Assembly (NCBI GenBank): GCA_021324595.1
Contig: JAJPIV010000135.1
Span: 1-64,000 of the forward strand
Source: Actinomycetota bacterium
Lineage (GTDB): Bacteria > Actinomycetota > Actinomycetes > Streptosporangiales > Streptosporangiaceae
Reading direction: 5' to 3'
Length of the DNA stretch: 64,000 nucleotides
A program made the translations under genes and the position numbers. Positions 15,550 through 23,953 of this stretch are shown piece by piece (position 1 is the first letter of the stretch; each line of letters begins with the position of its first letter). A model generated the notes under the pieces. The model had not been told where the DNA came from, did no database searches, and saw only the letters and a list, made by a program, of their open reading frames with translations.

Positions 15550-15905
15550 GGGCGCGGGCCCGGGGCAGGTGGCGGCTCTGCCACGGGCCGCGCGCCGGGC
15601 GCCGGGGAGGAGGCCGCGTGGACCGCGCCCAGTGAGCGCAGCGCCTCGCGCAGCCGCGCGATCTCCGCGTCCTTGTCGGCGAGCAGCTGCGCGACGCGGC
15701 TGAAGGCTGCCGCCGTCGCCTGCACCTGATAGCCGATGAGCCCCAGCGGCGGCCGCAGCGTGGCCACGTCGGCAGGCGTGGCCAGGCGCGGCGGCTCCCG
15801 AGGGCGATCGGGGCTGAACATCGCCATCTCCCCGCCACCGCCCCGGGCCGCGATCACGGTGCCGGCGACGATCGCCGCGGCGGCCGCCAGCATCACGAAC
15901 GGCAT
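15546..15905 (-). CDS. Small membrane-anchored coiled-coil protein, DivIVA-like
   Basis: A 119-residue protein: an N-terminal membrane helix (FVMLAAAAAIVAGTVIAA), a linker, then LRPPLGLIGYQVQATAAAFSR and a short coiled coil (VAQLLADKDAEIARLREALRSL) and a Pro-rich tail. The GYxV..xAAF pattern before the coiled coil resembles the degenerate DivIVA domain of membrane proteins encoded just upstream of tag in other actinomycetes, where GYxMxxVDxxL is usual. Here the motif is weak. It may act in cell-wall or pole organisation. Translation is coupled to tag (GTGA). Confidence 0.6.
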   Translation of the reverse strand: MPFVMLAAAAAIVAGTVIAARGGGGEMAMFSPDRPREPPRLATPADVATLRPPLGLIGYQVQATAAAFSRVAQLLADKDAEIARLREALRSLGAVHAASSPAPGARPVAEPPPAPGPRP

Positions 15906-15920
15906 AGTGAGAATCGTGCC

Positions 15921-16472
15921 ATGACATACGGCTGGCCGGCACTCCCGCCGGGTCCCGCGACGCCCGCGCGCATCCTCGCCGTCGCCGGGCCCGCGACCGC
16001 GGATGCGGCGCTGTCCGCCGGCGCGGACCTCATCGACCTGGAAGATCTCGGCCCGCGGGAGGTGGCGCGGTTCGCGGCGCGCCATCCCGGCACTGGGTTC
16101 TGCGCGCGCAGCGGCACGGCCGCGCTGACCAGGCACCTCCCGCTGGCCGCCCGGAGCGGCGCCGTCCTCGTCTGCGCCAGCGCCGCCGCGGCCCGCCGGT
16201 CCGGGCTGCCACCGTCCCGGGTGGTGGTCGCGGCGCCGCTGACCGGGATCGCGGAGCTGGCTGAAGCCGGGTTCGGCGCGCTGGTCGACGCCGACGACGC
16301 CGGGCGGGACGGGGGGATCCACGCCATCGTCGCCGCGGCGGCGCTCGCCTGCTGGCTCGGCGCTGCGATCGTCCGCACCCGCCATCCGCTGGCGGTGCGC
16401 CGGGCGGTCGACATGGCCGCCTCGATCGCGGGGCTGCGCCCACCCGCGCGCGCGGTCCGTGGCCTGGCCTGA
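15921..16472 (+). CDS. Truncated dihydropteroate-synthase-like protein
   Basis: A 183-residue TIM-barrel-like protein. It opens with PARILAVAGPATADAALSAGADLIDLEDLGPREVARF, as in the ADLIDIGG strand of dihydropteroate synthases, and closes with IVAAAALACWLGAAIVRTRHPLAVRRAVDMAASI, resembling the DHPS C-terminal RVHDVxxxxxAV segment. Normal DHPS has about 270 residues; the pterin and sulfonamide-site motifs (the N-terminal MGI(L/V)NVTPDSF and the middle (D/N)xSG) are absent. It is therefore a non-catalytic or diverged paralogue. Its ATG is only 15 bases from the divergent gene's ATG, so leaders must be very short. Confidence 0.6.
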   Translation: MTYGWPALPPGPATPARILAVAGPATADAALSAGADLIDLEDLGPREVARFAARHPGTGFCARSGTAALTRHLPLAARSGAVLVCASAAAARRSGLPPSRVVVAAPLTGIAELAEAGFGALVDADDAGRDGGIHAIVAAAALACWLGAAIVRTRHPLAVRRAVDMAASIAGLRPPARAVRGLA

Positions 16473-16542
16473 CCGGCGGCCCTGGCGCCAGCCGACGGCC
16501 CCGGCGCGAGCCGGCGTCCCCTCGCCCCGCGCGGGGCCGCGG

Positions 16543-17394
16543 TCAGGCGTCCACTCCGTGGTCCCGCAGGACCTCGTTGAGCGCCGCCTTGTCGTGCCGG
16601 TCGCCCTCCGGCAGCCGCTTGAGCACGAGCACGCACGGCAGGCCGAACTCCCCGCCGGGGAACCGGCGCGGCCTGGTGCCGCCCACGCAGACCGACCAGG
16701 CGGGCGCCTCCCCCCGGGCCAGCTCCTCCCCCGTCTGCGCATCGATCACGTGGGTGGACGCGGTCAGGATCGTCCCCGCGCCGAGCACCGCCCCGGTGCG
16801 GACCCGCGCGCCGCCGACGACCATGCACCGCGAGCCGATGAACGCCTCGTCCTCGACCACCGCCGGCACCGCCTCCGGCGGCTCAAGCACCCCGCCGATC
16901 CCGACGCCCCCGGCCAGGTGGACGTTCCTGCCGATCTGCGCGCAGGACCCGACCGTCGCCCACGTGTCCACCATCGTCCCCGAGCCGACGTAGGCGCCAA
17001 TGTTGACGAACGACGGCATCAGGACGGCGCCGGGGGCGACGTGGGCGCCCCAGCGCACGATCGCGCCCGGCACCACCCTCACCCCGTCCAGGCGCGAGGC
17101 GAGCGGCACCCGGTCGTGGTAGCGGAACTCGCCCGCCCGCGAACGCACCATGGGCATCACCCGGAACGCAAGCAGGATGGCGCGCTTGGCCCGCTCGTCC
17201 ACGACGACCCGGCCGCTGTCCGGATCGGCCCGCGCGACCCGCACCTCACCCGAGCCGATGCGGTCCACCGCCGCGGCGATGACCTGCCGCGCCGCCGCGT
17301 CCTCCGGGGTCAGCGCGGCGCGCGCCTGCCACAGCTCGTCGATCCGCTCCGGCAGCGCCGGTTCCGCCGCCCGGGCGGCTGGTTCCACGCTCAC
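16543..17394 (-). CDS. dapD: Tetrahydrodipicolinate N-succinyltransferase
   Basis: A 283-residue DapD of the shorter, Escherichia coli-like type. It transfers succinyl from succinyl-CoA to tetrahydrodipicolinate in lysine/diaminopimelate synthesis. The N-terminal helical domain is followed by the left-handed beta helix with hexapeptide turns (VVPGAIVRWGAHVAPGAVLMPSF as strands, MVDTWATVGSCAQIGRNVHL) and a C-terminal FGLPCVLVLKRLPEG. Start GTG 17394. Nearby dapC encodes the next step, so two enzymes of the succinylase branch are linked. Confidence 0.9.
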   Translation of the reverse strand: MSVEPAARAAEPALPERIDELWQARAALTPEDAAARQVIAAAVDRIGSGEVRVARADPDSGRVVVDERAKRAILLAFRVMPMVRSRAGEFRYHDRVPLASRLDGVRVVPGAIVRWGAHVAPGAVLMPSFVNIGAYVGSGTMVDTWATVGSCAQIGRNVHLAGGVGIGGVLEPPEAVPAVVEDEAFIGSRCMVVGGARVRTGAVLGAGTILTASTHVIDAQTGEELARGEAPAWSVCVGGTRPRRFPGGEFGLPCVLVLKRLPEGDRHDKAALNEVLRDHGVDA

Positions 17395-17426
17395 CCGAGA
17401 GAGCCTAGCGGCAGCGGCGCGGCGGG

Positions 17427-17432
17427 TACCTT
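17427..17432 (+). promoter_or_regulatory. -10 element of a probable leaderless promoter
   Basis: TACCTT ends 7 nt before GTG 17440, in the 45-base gap between divergent dapD and the transglycosylase-like gene. No Shine-Dalgarno is present. Confidence 0.45.
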
Positions 17433-17439
17433 CTGATGC

Positions 17440-18288
17440 GTGGCAGCTTCGCGCTCGCGGCGGGCCGGGGTGACGGCCCTGCTGGTGCTGATGGCCGTGC
17501 TCGCGGCGCTGGCGATCGTCAAGGCACGGCACGTGCGCCTGCCGCTCGTCTCCTCCAGCGGCTGCCTGGCGCGCGGGCGCCAGGCCGTGGTCCCGCTCAC
17601 CACCGGCCAGGCGGAGATCGCCGCCACGATCGCGGGCGTCGCGCTGAGCCGCTCGATGCCGGTCCGGGCGGTCACGATCGCGTACGCGGCCGCGCTGCAG
17701 GAGTCGGGCCTGGCGGACCTGCCGTATGGCGACCGTGACTCGGTCGGCGTGTTCCAGCAGCGCCCCTCGCAGGGCTGGGGCACCAGGCGGCAGCTGCTCG
17801 ACCCGGTCTACGCCAGCGCCCGCTTCTTCGCGGCCCTCGCGCGCGTGGCCGGCTACCAGCGCCTGCCCGTCTACCAGGCCGCCCAGGCGGTGCAGCACAG
17901 CGCGGACGGCCGCGCCTACGGCCAGTACGCGGGCCAGGGCGCGGCGATGGCGACGGCGTTCACCGGCCAGGTGCCGCACGGGGTGTGGTGCTGGTACGGC
18001 AGCCCGGTCAGGGGCCCTGGCCGGCTGGCCGCGGCCCGCCGGGAGCTGGCCAGGATATTCGGGCGGCTGCCGGCCGGCCGGGCCCCCGATCCGGGGCTTC
18101 GGGTGCTGGCCGCCGGGCCGGGCGGCTGGGCGGTGGCCTCCTGGCTGGTCACCCACGCGGCCGCCTACGGGATCCGGACCGTCACCTTCGATGGCTACCA
18201 GTGGACGGCGGCGAGCGGGCAGGGCGGCTGGCGGCGGGAGCGCCCCGGCCCCCGGCGACCGCCCCGGGCCGGCGTAACCTTCGGCTGA
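17440..18288 (+). CDS. Exported lytic-transglycosylase-like protein
   Basis: A 282-residue protein with an uncleaved N-terminal membrane anchor (VTALLVLMAVLAALAIV). The body contains YAAALQESGLADLPYGDRDSVGVFQQRPSQGWGT, a lysozyme-fold-like ES..G...FQQRPSQGWG signature found in many actinomycete proteins sometimes named heavy-metal transporter; a Glu in LQESGL could be catalytic. The C-terminus (RVLAAGPGGWAVASWLVTHA) looks like an extracellular substrate-binding segment of the cell-wall hydrolase relatives. Likely acts in peptidoglycan turnover at the membrane surface; untested. Confidence 0.72.
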   Translation: MAASRSRRAGVTALLVLMAVLAALAIVKARHVRLPLVSSSGCLARGRQAVVPLTTGQAEIAATIAGVALSRSMPVRAVTIAYAAALQESGLADLPYGDRDSVGVFQQRPSQGWGTRRQLLDPVYASARFFAALARVAGYQRLPVYQAAQAVQHSADGRAYGQYAGQGAAMATAFTGQVPHGVWCWYGSPVRGPGRLAAARRELARIFGRLPAGRAPDPGLRVLAAGPGGWAVASWLVTHAAAYGIRTVTFDGYQWTAASGQGGWRRERPGPRRPPRAGVTFG

Positions 18289-18316
18289 CGCCCCGGCGCT
18301 CCGGCGGCGCGCCACC

Positions 18317-18344
18317 GGTCCGGGCTGCCGCGACCGGCCGGACC
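18317..18344. terminator. Inverted repeat before fdxA
   Basis: GGTCCGG (18317-18323) pairs perfectly with CCGGACC (18338-18344) across 14 bases. It lies 29 bases after the upstream stop and just before a GATAAT -10-like element at 18348-18353, so it may terminate the upstream gene or be an operator for fdxA. Confidence 0.35.
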
Positions 18345-18347
18345 CGC

Positions 18348-18353
18348 GATAAT
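18348..18353 (+). promoter_or_regulatory. -10 element of the fdxA-dapC promoter
   Basis: GATAAT lies 55 bases before the fdxA GTG, the most AT-rich hexamer of the interval; no good -35 is evident. A strong AAGGAG Shine-Dalgarno at 18394-18399 is 8 nt from the start codon. Confidence 0.4.
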
Positions 18354-18407
18354 GAACCAGGTACCGCAGGCCGGCCCCTTGCCGCGGCTGACTAAGGAGT
18401 TCCGAAC

Positions 18408-18734
18408 GTGACCTACATCATCGCCCTGCCCTGCGTCGACGTGCTTGACCGGGCATGCATCGAGGAGTGCCCCGTCGACTGCATCTACGAGGGCGAGCGC
18501 ATGCTCTACATCCACCCGGACGAGTGCGTGGACTGCGGCGCGTGCGAGCCTGTCTGCCCCGTCGAGGCGATCTACTACGAGGACGACGTCCCGGCGCAGT
18601 GGAAGGAGTACTACAAGATCAACGTCGAGTTCTTCGAGGATCTCGGCTCCCCGGGCGGCGCGTCGAAGACCGGCAAGATCGGCAAGGATCACCCCGCGGT
18701 CGCGGCGCTGCCGCCGCAGGCCACCGGGCACTGA
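18408..18734 (+). CDS. fdxA: 7Fe ferredoxin (3Fe-4S/4Fe-4S)
   Basis: A 108-residue ferredoxin with cysteine motifs C..ACIEECPVDCIY and CVDCGACEPVCPVEAI, the pattern of the mycobacterial FdxA/7Fe type in which the first cluster is 3Fe-4S and the second 4Fe-4S. The C-terminal extension (WKEYYKINVEFFEDLGSPGG...) is also typical. It serves as a soluble electron carrier. The GTG start has AAGGAG at 8 nt. dapC follows after 16 bases, an arrangement common in actinobacteria. Confidence 0.95.
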   Translation: MTYIIALPCVDVLDRACIEECPVDCIYEGERMLYIHPDECVDCGACEPVCPVEAIYYEDDVPAQWKEYYKINVEFFEDLGSPGGASKTGKIGKDHPAVAALPPQATGH

Positions 18735-18750
18735 CCCGGCGGAACGCGCC

Positions 18751-19908
18751 GTGACCGGCACGGGTGCCGCGGCCGGGAGGGCGCCGCGCGCGGCGGCCCG
18801 GGGAACGCTCGCGGCGCGCCTGCCCGCGTTCCCCTGGGACCGGCTCGAGCCGTTCGCGCGGATCGCCCGCTCCCATCCCGGCGGGATCGTGGACCTGTCG
18901 GTCGGCGCCCCCGTTGACCCGGTGCCCGAGGTGGTCCGCGCCGCTCTGGCGGCCGCAGCCGACTCGCCCGGCTACCCGCTCACCCGGGGGACCGGGGAAC
19001 TCCGCCGCGCCGCCGCCGGCTGGCTCGCCCGGCGCCACGCGGTCGAGCTGGACCCGGGGGCGGTCCTCCCGGTCATCGGCACCAAGGAGTTCATCGCGTG
19101 GCTCCCCTGCGCGCTCGGCCTCGGCCCGGGGGACCGGGTGGCCCACCCCGAGCTTGCCTACCCCACCTACGACATCGGGGCGAGGCTGGCCGGCGCCGTC
19201 CCGGTCGCCGCCGACGAGCCCGACCGGCTGCCCGGCCCGCCGCCCGCGCTTGCCTGGCTCAACTCGCCGGCGAACCCGACCGGCCGAGTGCTGCCGGCGG
19301 CGCGGATGCGCGAGCTGGTCGGCTGGGCGCGCGCCGCCGGCGCGGTCCTCGCCTCCGACGAGTGCTACCTCGACCTCGGCTTCGAGGAGGCCCCGGTCTC
19401 GGTTCTCCACCCTGACGTCAGCGGCGGCTCGCACTCGGGCCTGCTCGCGGTGTTCTCGCTGTCCAAGCGCTCCAACCTGGCCGGCTACCGGGCCGGCTTC
19501 GTCGCCGGAGACCCGGCCCTGATCGCGAGCCTGCTGGAGCTCCGCAGGCACGCCGGCCTGATGGTCCCCGCCCCGGTCCAGGCCGCGATGACCGCGGCGC
19601 TGGGCGACGATGAGCATGCCCGGGCGCAGCGCGCCAGGTACGGGCGCCGCCGCGAGGTGCTGCGGACCGCGCTGGAGCGGGCCGGCTGGCAGATCGCCCA
19701 CTCGCGGGCCGGCCTGTACCTGTGGGCCCGCCGGCCCGGGTCCGGCTGCTGGGAGTCGGTCCGGGCGCTCGCCGGGATCGGCGTGCTGGCCTCGCCGGGC
19801 GAGTTCTACGGGCCGGGCGGCGCCGGCCACGTCCGGCTCGCGCTGACCGCCACGGACGAGCGGATCGCCGCCGCCGCGGCCCGCCTGGGCGCCGCCGCGC
19901 CAGCCTGA
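18751..19908 (+). CDS. dapC: Succinyldiaminopimelate transaminase
   Basis: A 385-residue fold-type I PLP aminotransferase of the DapC type, converting N-succinyl-2-amino-6-ketopimelate to succinyl-diaminopimelate with glutamate. Features are YPLTRGTGELRRA, AYPTYDIGA, WLNSPANPTGRVLP, SDECYLDLGF and the PLP lysine in SLSKRSNLAGYRAGF. Position next to fdxA and linkage with dapD support the assignment over general aspartate aminotransferase. Start GTG 18751. Confidence 0.9.
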   Translation: MTGTGAAAGRAPRAAARGTLAARLPAFPWDRLEPFARIARSHPGGIVDLSVGAPVDPVPEVVRAALAAAADSPGYPLTRGTGELRRAAAGWLARRHAVELDPGAVLPVIGTKEFIAWLPCALGLGPGDRVAHPELAYPTYDIGARLAGAVPVAADEPDRLPGPPPALAWLNSPANPTGRVLPAARMRELVGWARAAGAVLASDECYLDLGFEEAPVSVLHPDVSGGSHSGLLAVFSLSKRSNLAGYRAGFVAGDPALIASLLELRRHAGLMVPAPVQAAMTAALGDDEHARAQRARYGRRREVLRTALERAGWQIAHSRAGLYLWARRPGSGCWESVRALAGIGVLASPGEFYGPGGAGHVRLALTATDERIAAAAARLGAAAPA

Positions 19909-19939
19909 GCCGCCGCGGGCGGGCCGGACTGCGGGCAGG

Positions 19940-19956
19940 CCGGGCCGGCGGCCCGG
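19940..19956 (+). terminator. Hairpin after dapC
   Basis: CCGGGCC (19940-19946), a three-base loop and GGCCCGG (19950-19956) form a perfect 7-bp GC stem 31 bases past the dapC stop. No T-tract follows, as is common in actinomycete terminators. Confidence 0.5.
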
Positions 19957-20044
19957 AAGGGCGCGCCGTGGGCCCGTGCGGAGGACGCCGGCCCGGCCCT
20001 GGACTCCGCGTGACCATGGCTGGTGGATGCCACCGGGCAGCGCA

Positions 20045-20050
20045 TATCGT
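20045..20050 (+). promoter_or_regulatory. -10 element of a probable leaderless carboxylase-operon promoter
   Basis: TATCGT ends 7 nt before GTG 20058 in the AT-richest part of this interval. This favours GTG 20058 over ATG 20016 as the start of the carboxylase beta subunit. Confidence 0.5.
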
Positions 20051-20057
20051 TCCGGCT

Positions 20058-21695
20058 GTGACCGTCCTCGCCTCCGCGCTCGACCCGCGCTCGGCCAGCT
20101 ACCAGGCCAGGCGCTCGGCGATGCTGGCCAGGATCGCCGAGCTCGACGCCGAGCACGCCAAGGCGGTCGCCGGCGGCGGGCCGGCGTACCTGGAGCGGCA
20201 CAGGCGCCGGGGGAAGCTGACCCCGCGGGAGCGCATCGAGCTGCTCATCGACCCTGACTCGCCGTTCCTGGAGCTGTCGGCCCTGGCCGGGCATGGCACC
20301 GGGTTCCCGGTCGGCGGCAGCGGGGTGACCGGGATCGCGGTGATCCGCGGCACCGAGTGCGTGATCAGCGCGAACGACCCGACGGTGCGCGGCGGCTCGA
20401 CGAACCCCTGGTCGCTGCGCAAGACCCTGCGGGCGATGCGGATCGCGATGGAGAACCGGCTGCCGCTGGTCAGCCTGGTCGAATCCGGCGGCGCCGACCT
20501 GCCGACCCAGAAGGACATCTTCATCCCGGGCGGGCAGGTCTTCCGCGACCTGACCCGCCTGTCCGCCGCCGGGATCCCCACGATCGCGCTGGTCTTCGGG
20601 AACTCCACCGCGGGCGGCGCCTACGTGCCGGGAATGAGCGACTACGTGATCATGATCGAGGGCCGCTCGAAGGTCTTCCTCGGCGGCCCGCCGCTGGTCA
20701 AGCTGGCCACGGGCGAGGAGTCCGACGACGAGTCGCTCGGCGGCGCGGCCATGCACGCCCGCCGGTCCGGGCTCGCGGACTTCCTCGCCGCCGGCGAGCA
20801 CGACGCGCTGCGGATCGGCCGCTCGGTCGTGGCGCGGCTGAACTGGCGCAAGCTCGGCCCCGGCCCGCTGGCCGCGCCAGCCCCGCCGGCGCACGACCCC
20901 GAGGAACTGCTCGGCATCGTCCCCGAGGACCTCAAGGTGCCGTTCGACCCCCGCGAGGTGATCGCGCGCATCGTGGACGGCTCGGAGTTCGACGAGTTCA
21001 AGCCGGCATACGGCACCAGCCTGGTGACCGGCTGGGCGATGCTGCACGGCTACCCGGTCGGCATCCTCGCCAACGCCCGAGGCGTGCTGTTCAGCGAGGA
21101 GTCGCAGAAGGCGGCCCAGTTCATCCAGCTCGCCAATCAGTCCGGGACGGCGCTGCTGTTCCTGCAGAACACCACCGGCTACATGGTGGGGGCCAGCTAC
21201 GAGCAGGCCGGGATCATCAAGCACGGCGCGATGATGATCAACGCGGTGTCCAACAGCCGGGTCCCGCACCTGACCGTCGTGATGGGCGCCTCCTACGGGG
21301 CCGGGAACTACGGCATGTGCGGCCGGGCATACGACCCGAGGTTCCTGTTCTCCTGGCCGAGCGCCAGGTCCGCGGTGATGGGGCCGGCCCAGCTCGCCGG
21401 GGTGCTGTCGATCGTCGGCCGCCAGGCCGCCGCCGCGCGGGGCGAGCCTTACGACGAGGCGGCCGACGCCGCGATGCGGCAGGCGGTGGCCGGCCAGATC
21501 GAGGCGGAGTCCCACGCCTTCTTCCTGTCCGGGCGGCTCTACGACGACGGCGTCATCGACCCGCGGGACACCCGGTCGGTTCTCGGCATCTGCCTGTCGG
21601 CGATCGACAGCGCCCCGCGGCCCGCCATCCCGGGCGACGGCACGGCCGGCCCCGCGTGGCCCGGCGCGGGCCGCTACGGCGTGTTCCGGATGTGA
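20058..21695 (+). CDS. Acyl-CoA carboxylase, carboxyltransferase (beta) subunit
   Basis: A 545-residue AccD-type carboxyltransferase close to methylcrotonyl-CoA and geranyl-CoA carboxylase beta subunits. The N-terminal half has GKLTPRERIELLIDPDSPFLEL and SGGADLPTQ, a crotonase-fold oxyanion region GNSTAGGAYVPGMSDY; the C-terminal half has YGTSLVTGWAMLHG, ANARGVLFSEESQKAAQFIQ, QNTTGYMVG and GASYGAGNYGMCGRAYDPRF. It carboxylates an enoyl-CoA with carboxybiotin. It overlaps the alpha subunit gene by GTGA and begins the operon. Confidence 0.9.
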   Translation: MTVLASALDPRSASYQARRSAMLARIAELDAEHAKAVAGGGPAYLERHRRRGKLTPRERIELLIDPDSPFLELSALAGHGTGFPVGGSGVTGIAVIRGTECVISANDPTVRGGSTNPWSLRKTLRAMRIAMENRLPLVSLVESGGADLPTQKDIFIPGGQVFRDLTRLSAAGIPTIALVFGNSTAGGAYVPGMSDYVIMIEGRSKVFLGGPPLVKLATGEESDDESLGGAAMHARRSGLADFLAAGEHDALRIGRSVVARLNWRKLGPGPLAAPAPPAHDPEELLGIVPEDLKVPFDPREVIARIVDGSEFDEFKPAYGTSLVTGWAMLHGYPVGILANARGVLFSEESQKAAQFIQLANQSGTALLFLQNTTGYMVGASYEQAGIIKHGAMMINAVSNSRVPHLTVVMGASYGAGNYGMCGRAYDPRFLFSWPSARSAVMGPAQLAGVLSIVGRQAAAARGEPYDEAADAAMRQAVAGQIEAESHAFFLSGRLYDDGVIDPRDTRSVLGICLSAIDSAPRPAIPGDGTAGPAWPGAGRYGVFRM

Positions 21696-23800
21696 CGGCC
21701 ATGCCGCAGGTCACCAGCGTGCTCGTCGCCAACCGCGGGGAGATCGCCCGGCGCATCTTCGCGACCTGCCGCCGGGCCGGGATCGCCACCGTCGCCGTCT
21801 TCTCCGACGCCGACGCCGGCTCGCCGCACGCCGCCGAGGCGGACCGCGCGGTCCGGCTGCCCGGCACCGGGGCTGGGCCGACCTACCTGAACGGGCCCGC
21901 GCTCGTCGCGGCCGCGCGTGCCGCGGGCGCCGACGCGGTTCACCCCGGCTACGGGTTCCTCGCCGAGGACCCGGCCTTCGCCCGGCTGGTCACCGGTGCC
22001 GGGCTGACGTGGATCGGCCCGCCCCCGGCGGCGATGCAGGCGATGTCCCGCAAGCTGGAGGCCCGTGCCGTCGCCGCTGCGGCCGGCCTGCCGGTGCTGC
22101 CCGAGCTCGACCCGGCCGCGGTGAGCGAGTTCCCCGTCCTGGTGAAGGCCTCGGCGGGCGGCGGCGGCCGGGGCATCCGGGCGGTGCACGGCCCGGAGGG
22201 CCTCGCCGAGGCGGCCGAGGCGGCCCGGCGGGAGGCGCAGGCCGCGTTCGGCGACGGGACGGTGTTCTGCGAGCCGCTGCTGACCGGGGCCCACCATGTC
22301 GAGGTCCAGGTGCTCGCCGACGCCGCCGGGACGGTGTGGGCGCTCACCGAGCGGGACTGCTCGGTGCAGCGCCGCTTCGCGAAGGTGGTCGAAGAGTCCC
22401 CCTCCCCCGTGGTCGGGCCCGGCCTTCGGGAGCGGCTCCACCGGGCCGCCGCCGAGCTGGCTCGCGCGGTCGGCTACCAGAGCGCGGGCACGGTCGAGTT
22501 CCTGGTCGACCCCGCCACCGGGAGCTTCTTCTTCCTGGAGTTCAACACCAGGCTGCAGGTCGAGCACCCGGTGACCGAGTGCGTCCACGGCATCGACCTG
22601 GTCGCGCTGCAGATCGCGGTCGCCGAGGGAATGGCGCTGCCCACGGAGCCGCCGCCCGCGGCCGGCCATGCGATCGAGGCGCGGCTGTACGCCGAGGACC
22701 CGGCCGACGGGTTCCGCCCCGCCACCGGGATCGTCCGGAGGCTGGAGATCCCCGGGGTGAACGGCCGGTTCGGCCCGCCAGCGCCGCGCCGGGATCACGC
22801 CCTCGGTCCAGCCGCGGCCGGCGAGTGGTGGCGCCTGGCCGCCCCGTTCCTGCGCCTGGACAGCGGGGTTGAGCCGGGCACCGAGGTCACGTCCCACTAC
22901 GACGCGATGCTGGCCAAGGTGATCGCCTGGGCCGGCGACCGGGCCGGCGCCCTGCGGCGCCTGGCCGCGGCGCTGTCCGGCGCGAGGATCGCCGGCCCGG
23001 CCACCAATCGCGACCTGCTGGTCGCCGTGCTGGGCGACCATGCGTTCCGCGAGGGCCGCGCGGACACTGCCCTGCTGGCGGGCTGGGACCTGGCGGCGCT
23101 GCGGCCAGGCCGGCGCGCCTGCGCGCTGTCTGCGGCCGCGGCGTCGGCCGCGATCGCGGCGGCCAACCGCGAATCTGCATCCGTCGCCCGGGCTGTCCCC
23201 GGGGGATTCCGCAACGTGTGGTCCCAGCCGCAGCTGACCGCGTTCGACGGGCCGGCCGGCCGGATCGAGGTCGCGTACCGGTGGACCCGGGCCGGGGGCA
23301 TCGAGCTGGTCGGGATCACCGATGGCGAACGGGCGGGCGAGGAGGGCCGGGCACGGGGCGGCGAGGCCGGCGGCGCCTGCGGCGGGGCGGCACCCGGGCG
23401 TGCCGCCGTGACCGGATTCAGCCCCGGCACGGTGACGCTGGAGGCCGACGGCGTCCGCTACCGGTTCGAGGTGACGAGGGAGGAGAACGATGCCTGGGTC
23501 CACTCGCCGCTCGGATCGGTGCGGCTCACGGTGCTCGATCGCCTGCCAGCGGCCGCCGCCGCGGCCGAGCCGGGCTCGCTGCGCGCGCCGATGCCAGGCG
23601 GCGTGGCCAGGATCGGCGCCCTGGCCGGGGACCGGGTGGCGGCCGGCCAGGTGGTGGTCGTGCTCGAAGCGATGAAGATGGAGCACCAGGTCACCGCGCC
23701 CGCCGCCGGAGTGCTCACCGAGGTGCGGGTCAGCCCCGGCGCTCAGGTGGAGGCCGGCGACGTGCTCGCCGTGATCTCCCCCGATGGCGGGCCTGGCTAG
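21692..23800 (+). CDS. Acyl-CoA carboxylase alpha subunit (biotin carboxylase-BCCP)
   Basis: A 702-residue biotin-dependent carboxylase alpha chain. Residues ~5-120 form the N-domain (VLVANRGEIARRIFATCRRAGI), 120-330 the ATP-grasp (VKASAGGGGRGIRAV, FLEFNTRLQVEHPVTE), then the C-domain, a linker and the biotinyl domain with LEAMKMEHQ near residue 660 (K biotinylated). About 30 extra residues sit before LRLDSGVEPGTEV in the C-domain, compared with the usual spacing. GTG 21692 overlaps the beta stop (GTGA); ATG 21701 is an alternative. Together the pair makes the holoenzyme. Confidence 0.9.
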   Translation: MTAMPQVTSVLVANRGEIARRIFATCRRAGIATVAVFSDADAGSPHAAEADRAVRLPGTGAGPTYLNGPALVAAARAAGADAVHPGYGFLAEDPAFARLVTGAGLTWIGPPPAAMQAMSRKLEARAVAAAAGLPVLPELDPAAVSEFPVLVKASAGGGGRGIRAVHGPEGLAEAAEAARREAQAAFGDGTVFCEPLLTGAHHVEVQVLADAAGTVWALTERDCSVQRRFAKVVEESPSPVVGPGLRERLHRAAAELARAVGYQSAGTVEFLVDPATGSFFFLEFNTRLQVEHPVTECVHGIDLVALQIAVAEGMALPTEPPPAAGHAIEARLYAEDPADGFRPATGIVRRLEIPGVNGRFGPPAPRRDHALGPAAAGEWWRLAAPFLRLDSGVEPGTEVTSHYDAMLAKVIAWAGDRAGALRRLAAALSGARIAGPATNRDLLVAVLGDHAFREGRADTALLAGWDLAALRPGRRACALSAAAASAAIAAANRESASVARAVPGGFRNVWSQPQLTAFDGPAGRIEVAYRWTRAGGIELVGITDGERAGEEGRARGGEAGGACGGAAPGRAAVTGFSPGTVTLEADGVRYRFEVTREENDAWVHSPLGSVRLTVLDRLPAAAAAAEPGSLRAPMPGGVARIGALAGDRVAAGQVVVVLEAMKMEHQVTAPAAGVLTEVRVSPGAQVEAGDVLAVISPDGGPG

Positions 23801-23953
23801 CGGGACGCGACGGCCCCGGGATGCCGCGGGCGAGGCGACCCGCCGCGCGGTAGCCTGCGCCGGTCTGAGACCCTGGGGTGAGCACATCATGGCCGCGGCC
23901 GGTGCCAGGCCCGTCGCCCGCCGGGCCGGGTGATCTGCCGGCAAGGAGGATGC

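Noticed and set aside
16525-16536. Palindrome CCCCGCGCGGGG as terminator between the DHPS-like gene and dapD
   Set aside because: No loop-forming centre and such GC palindromes are expected by chance in this DNA.
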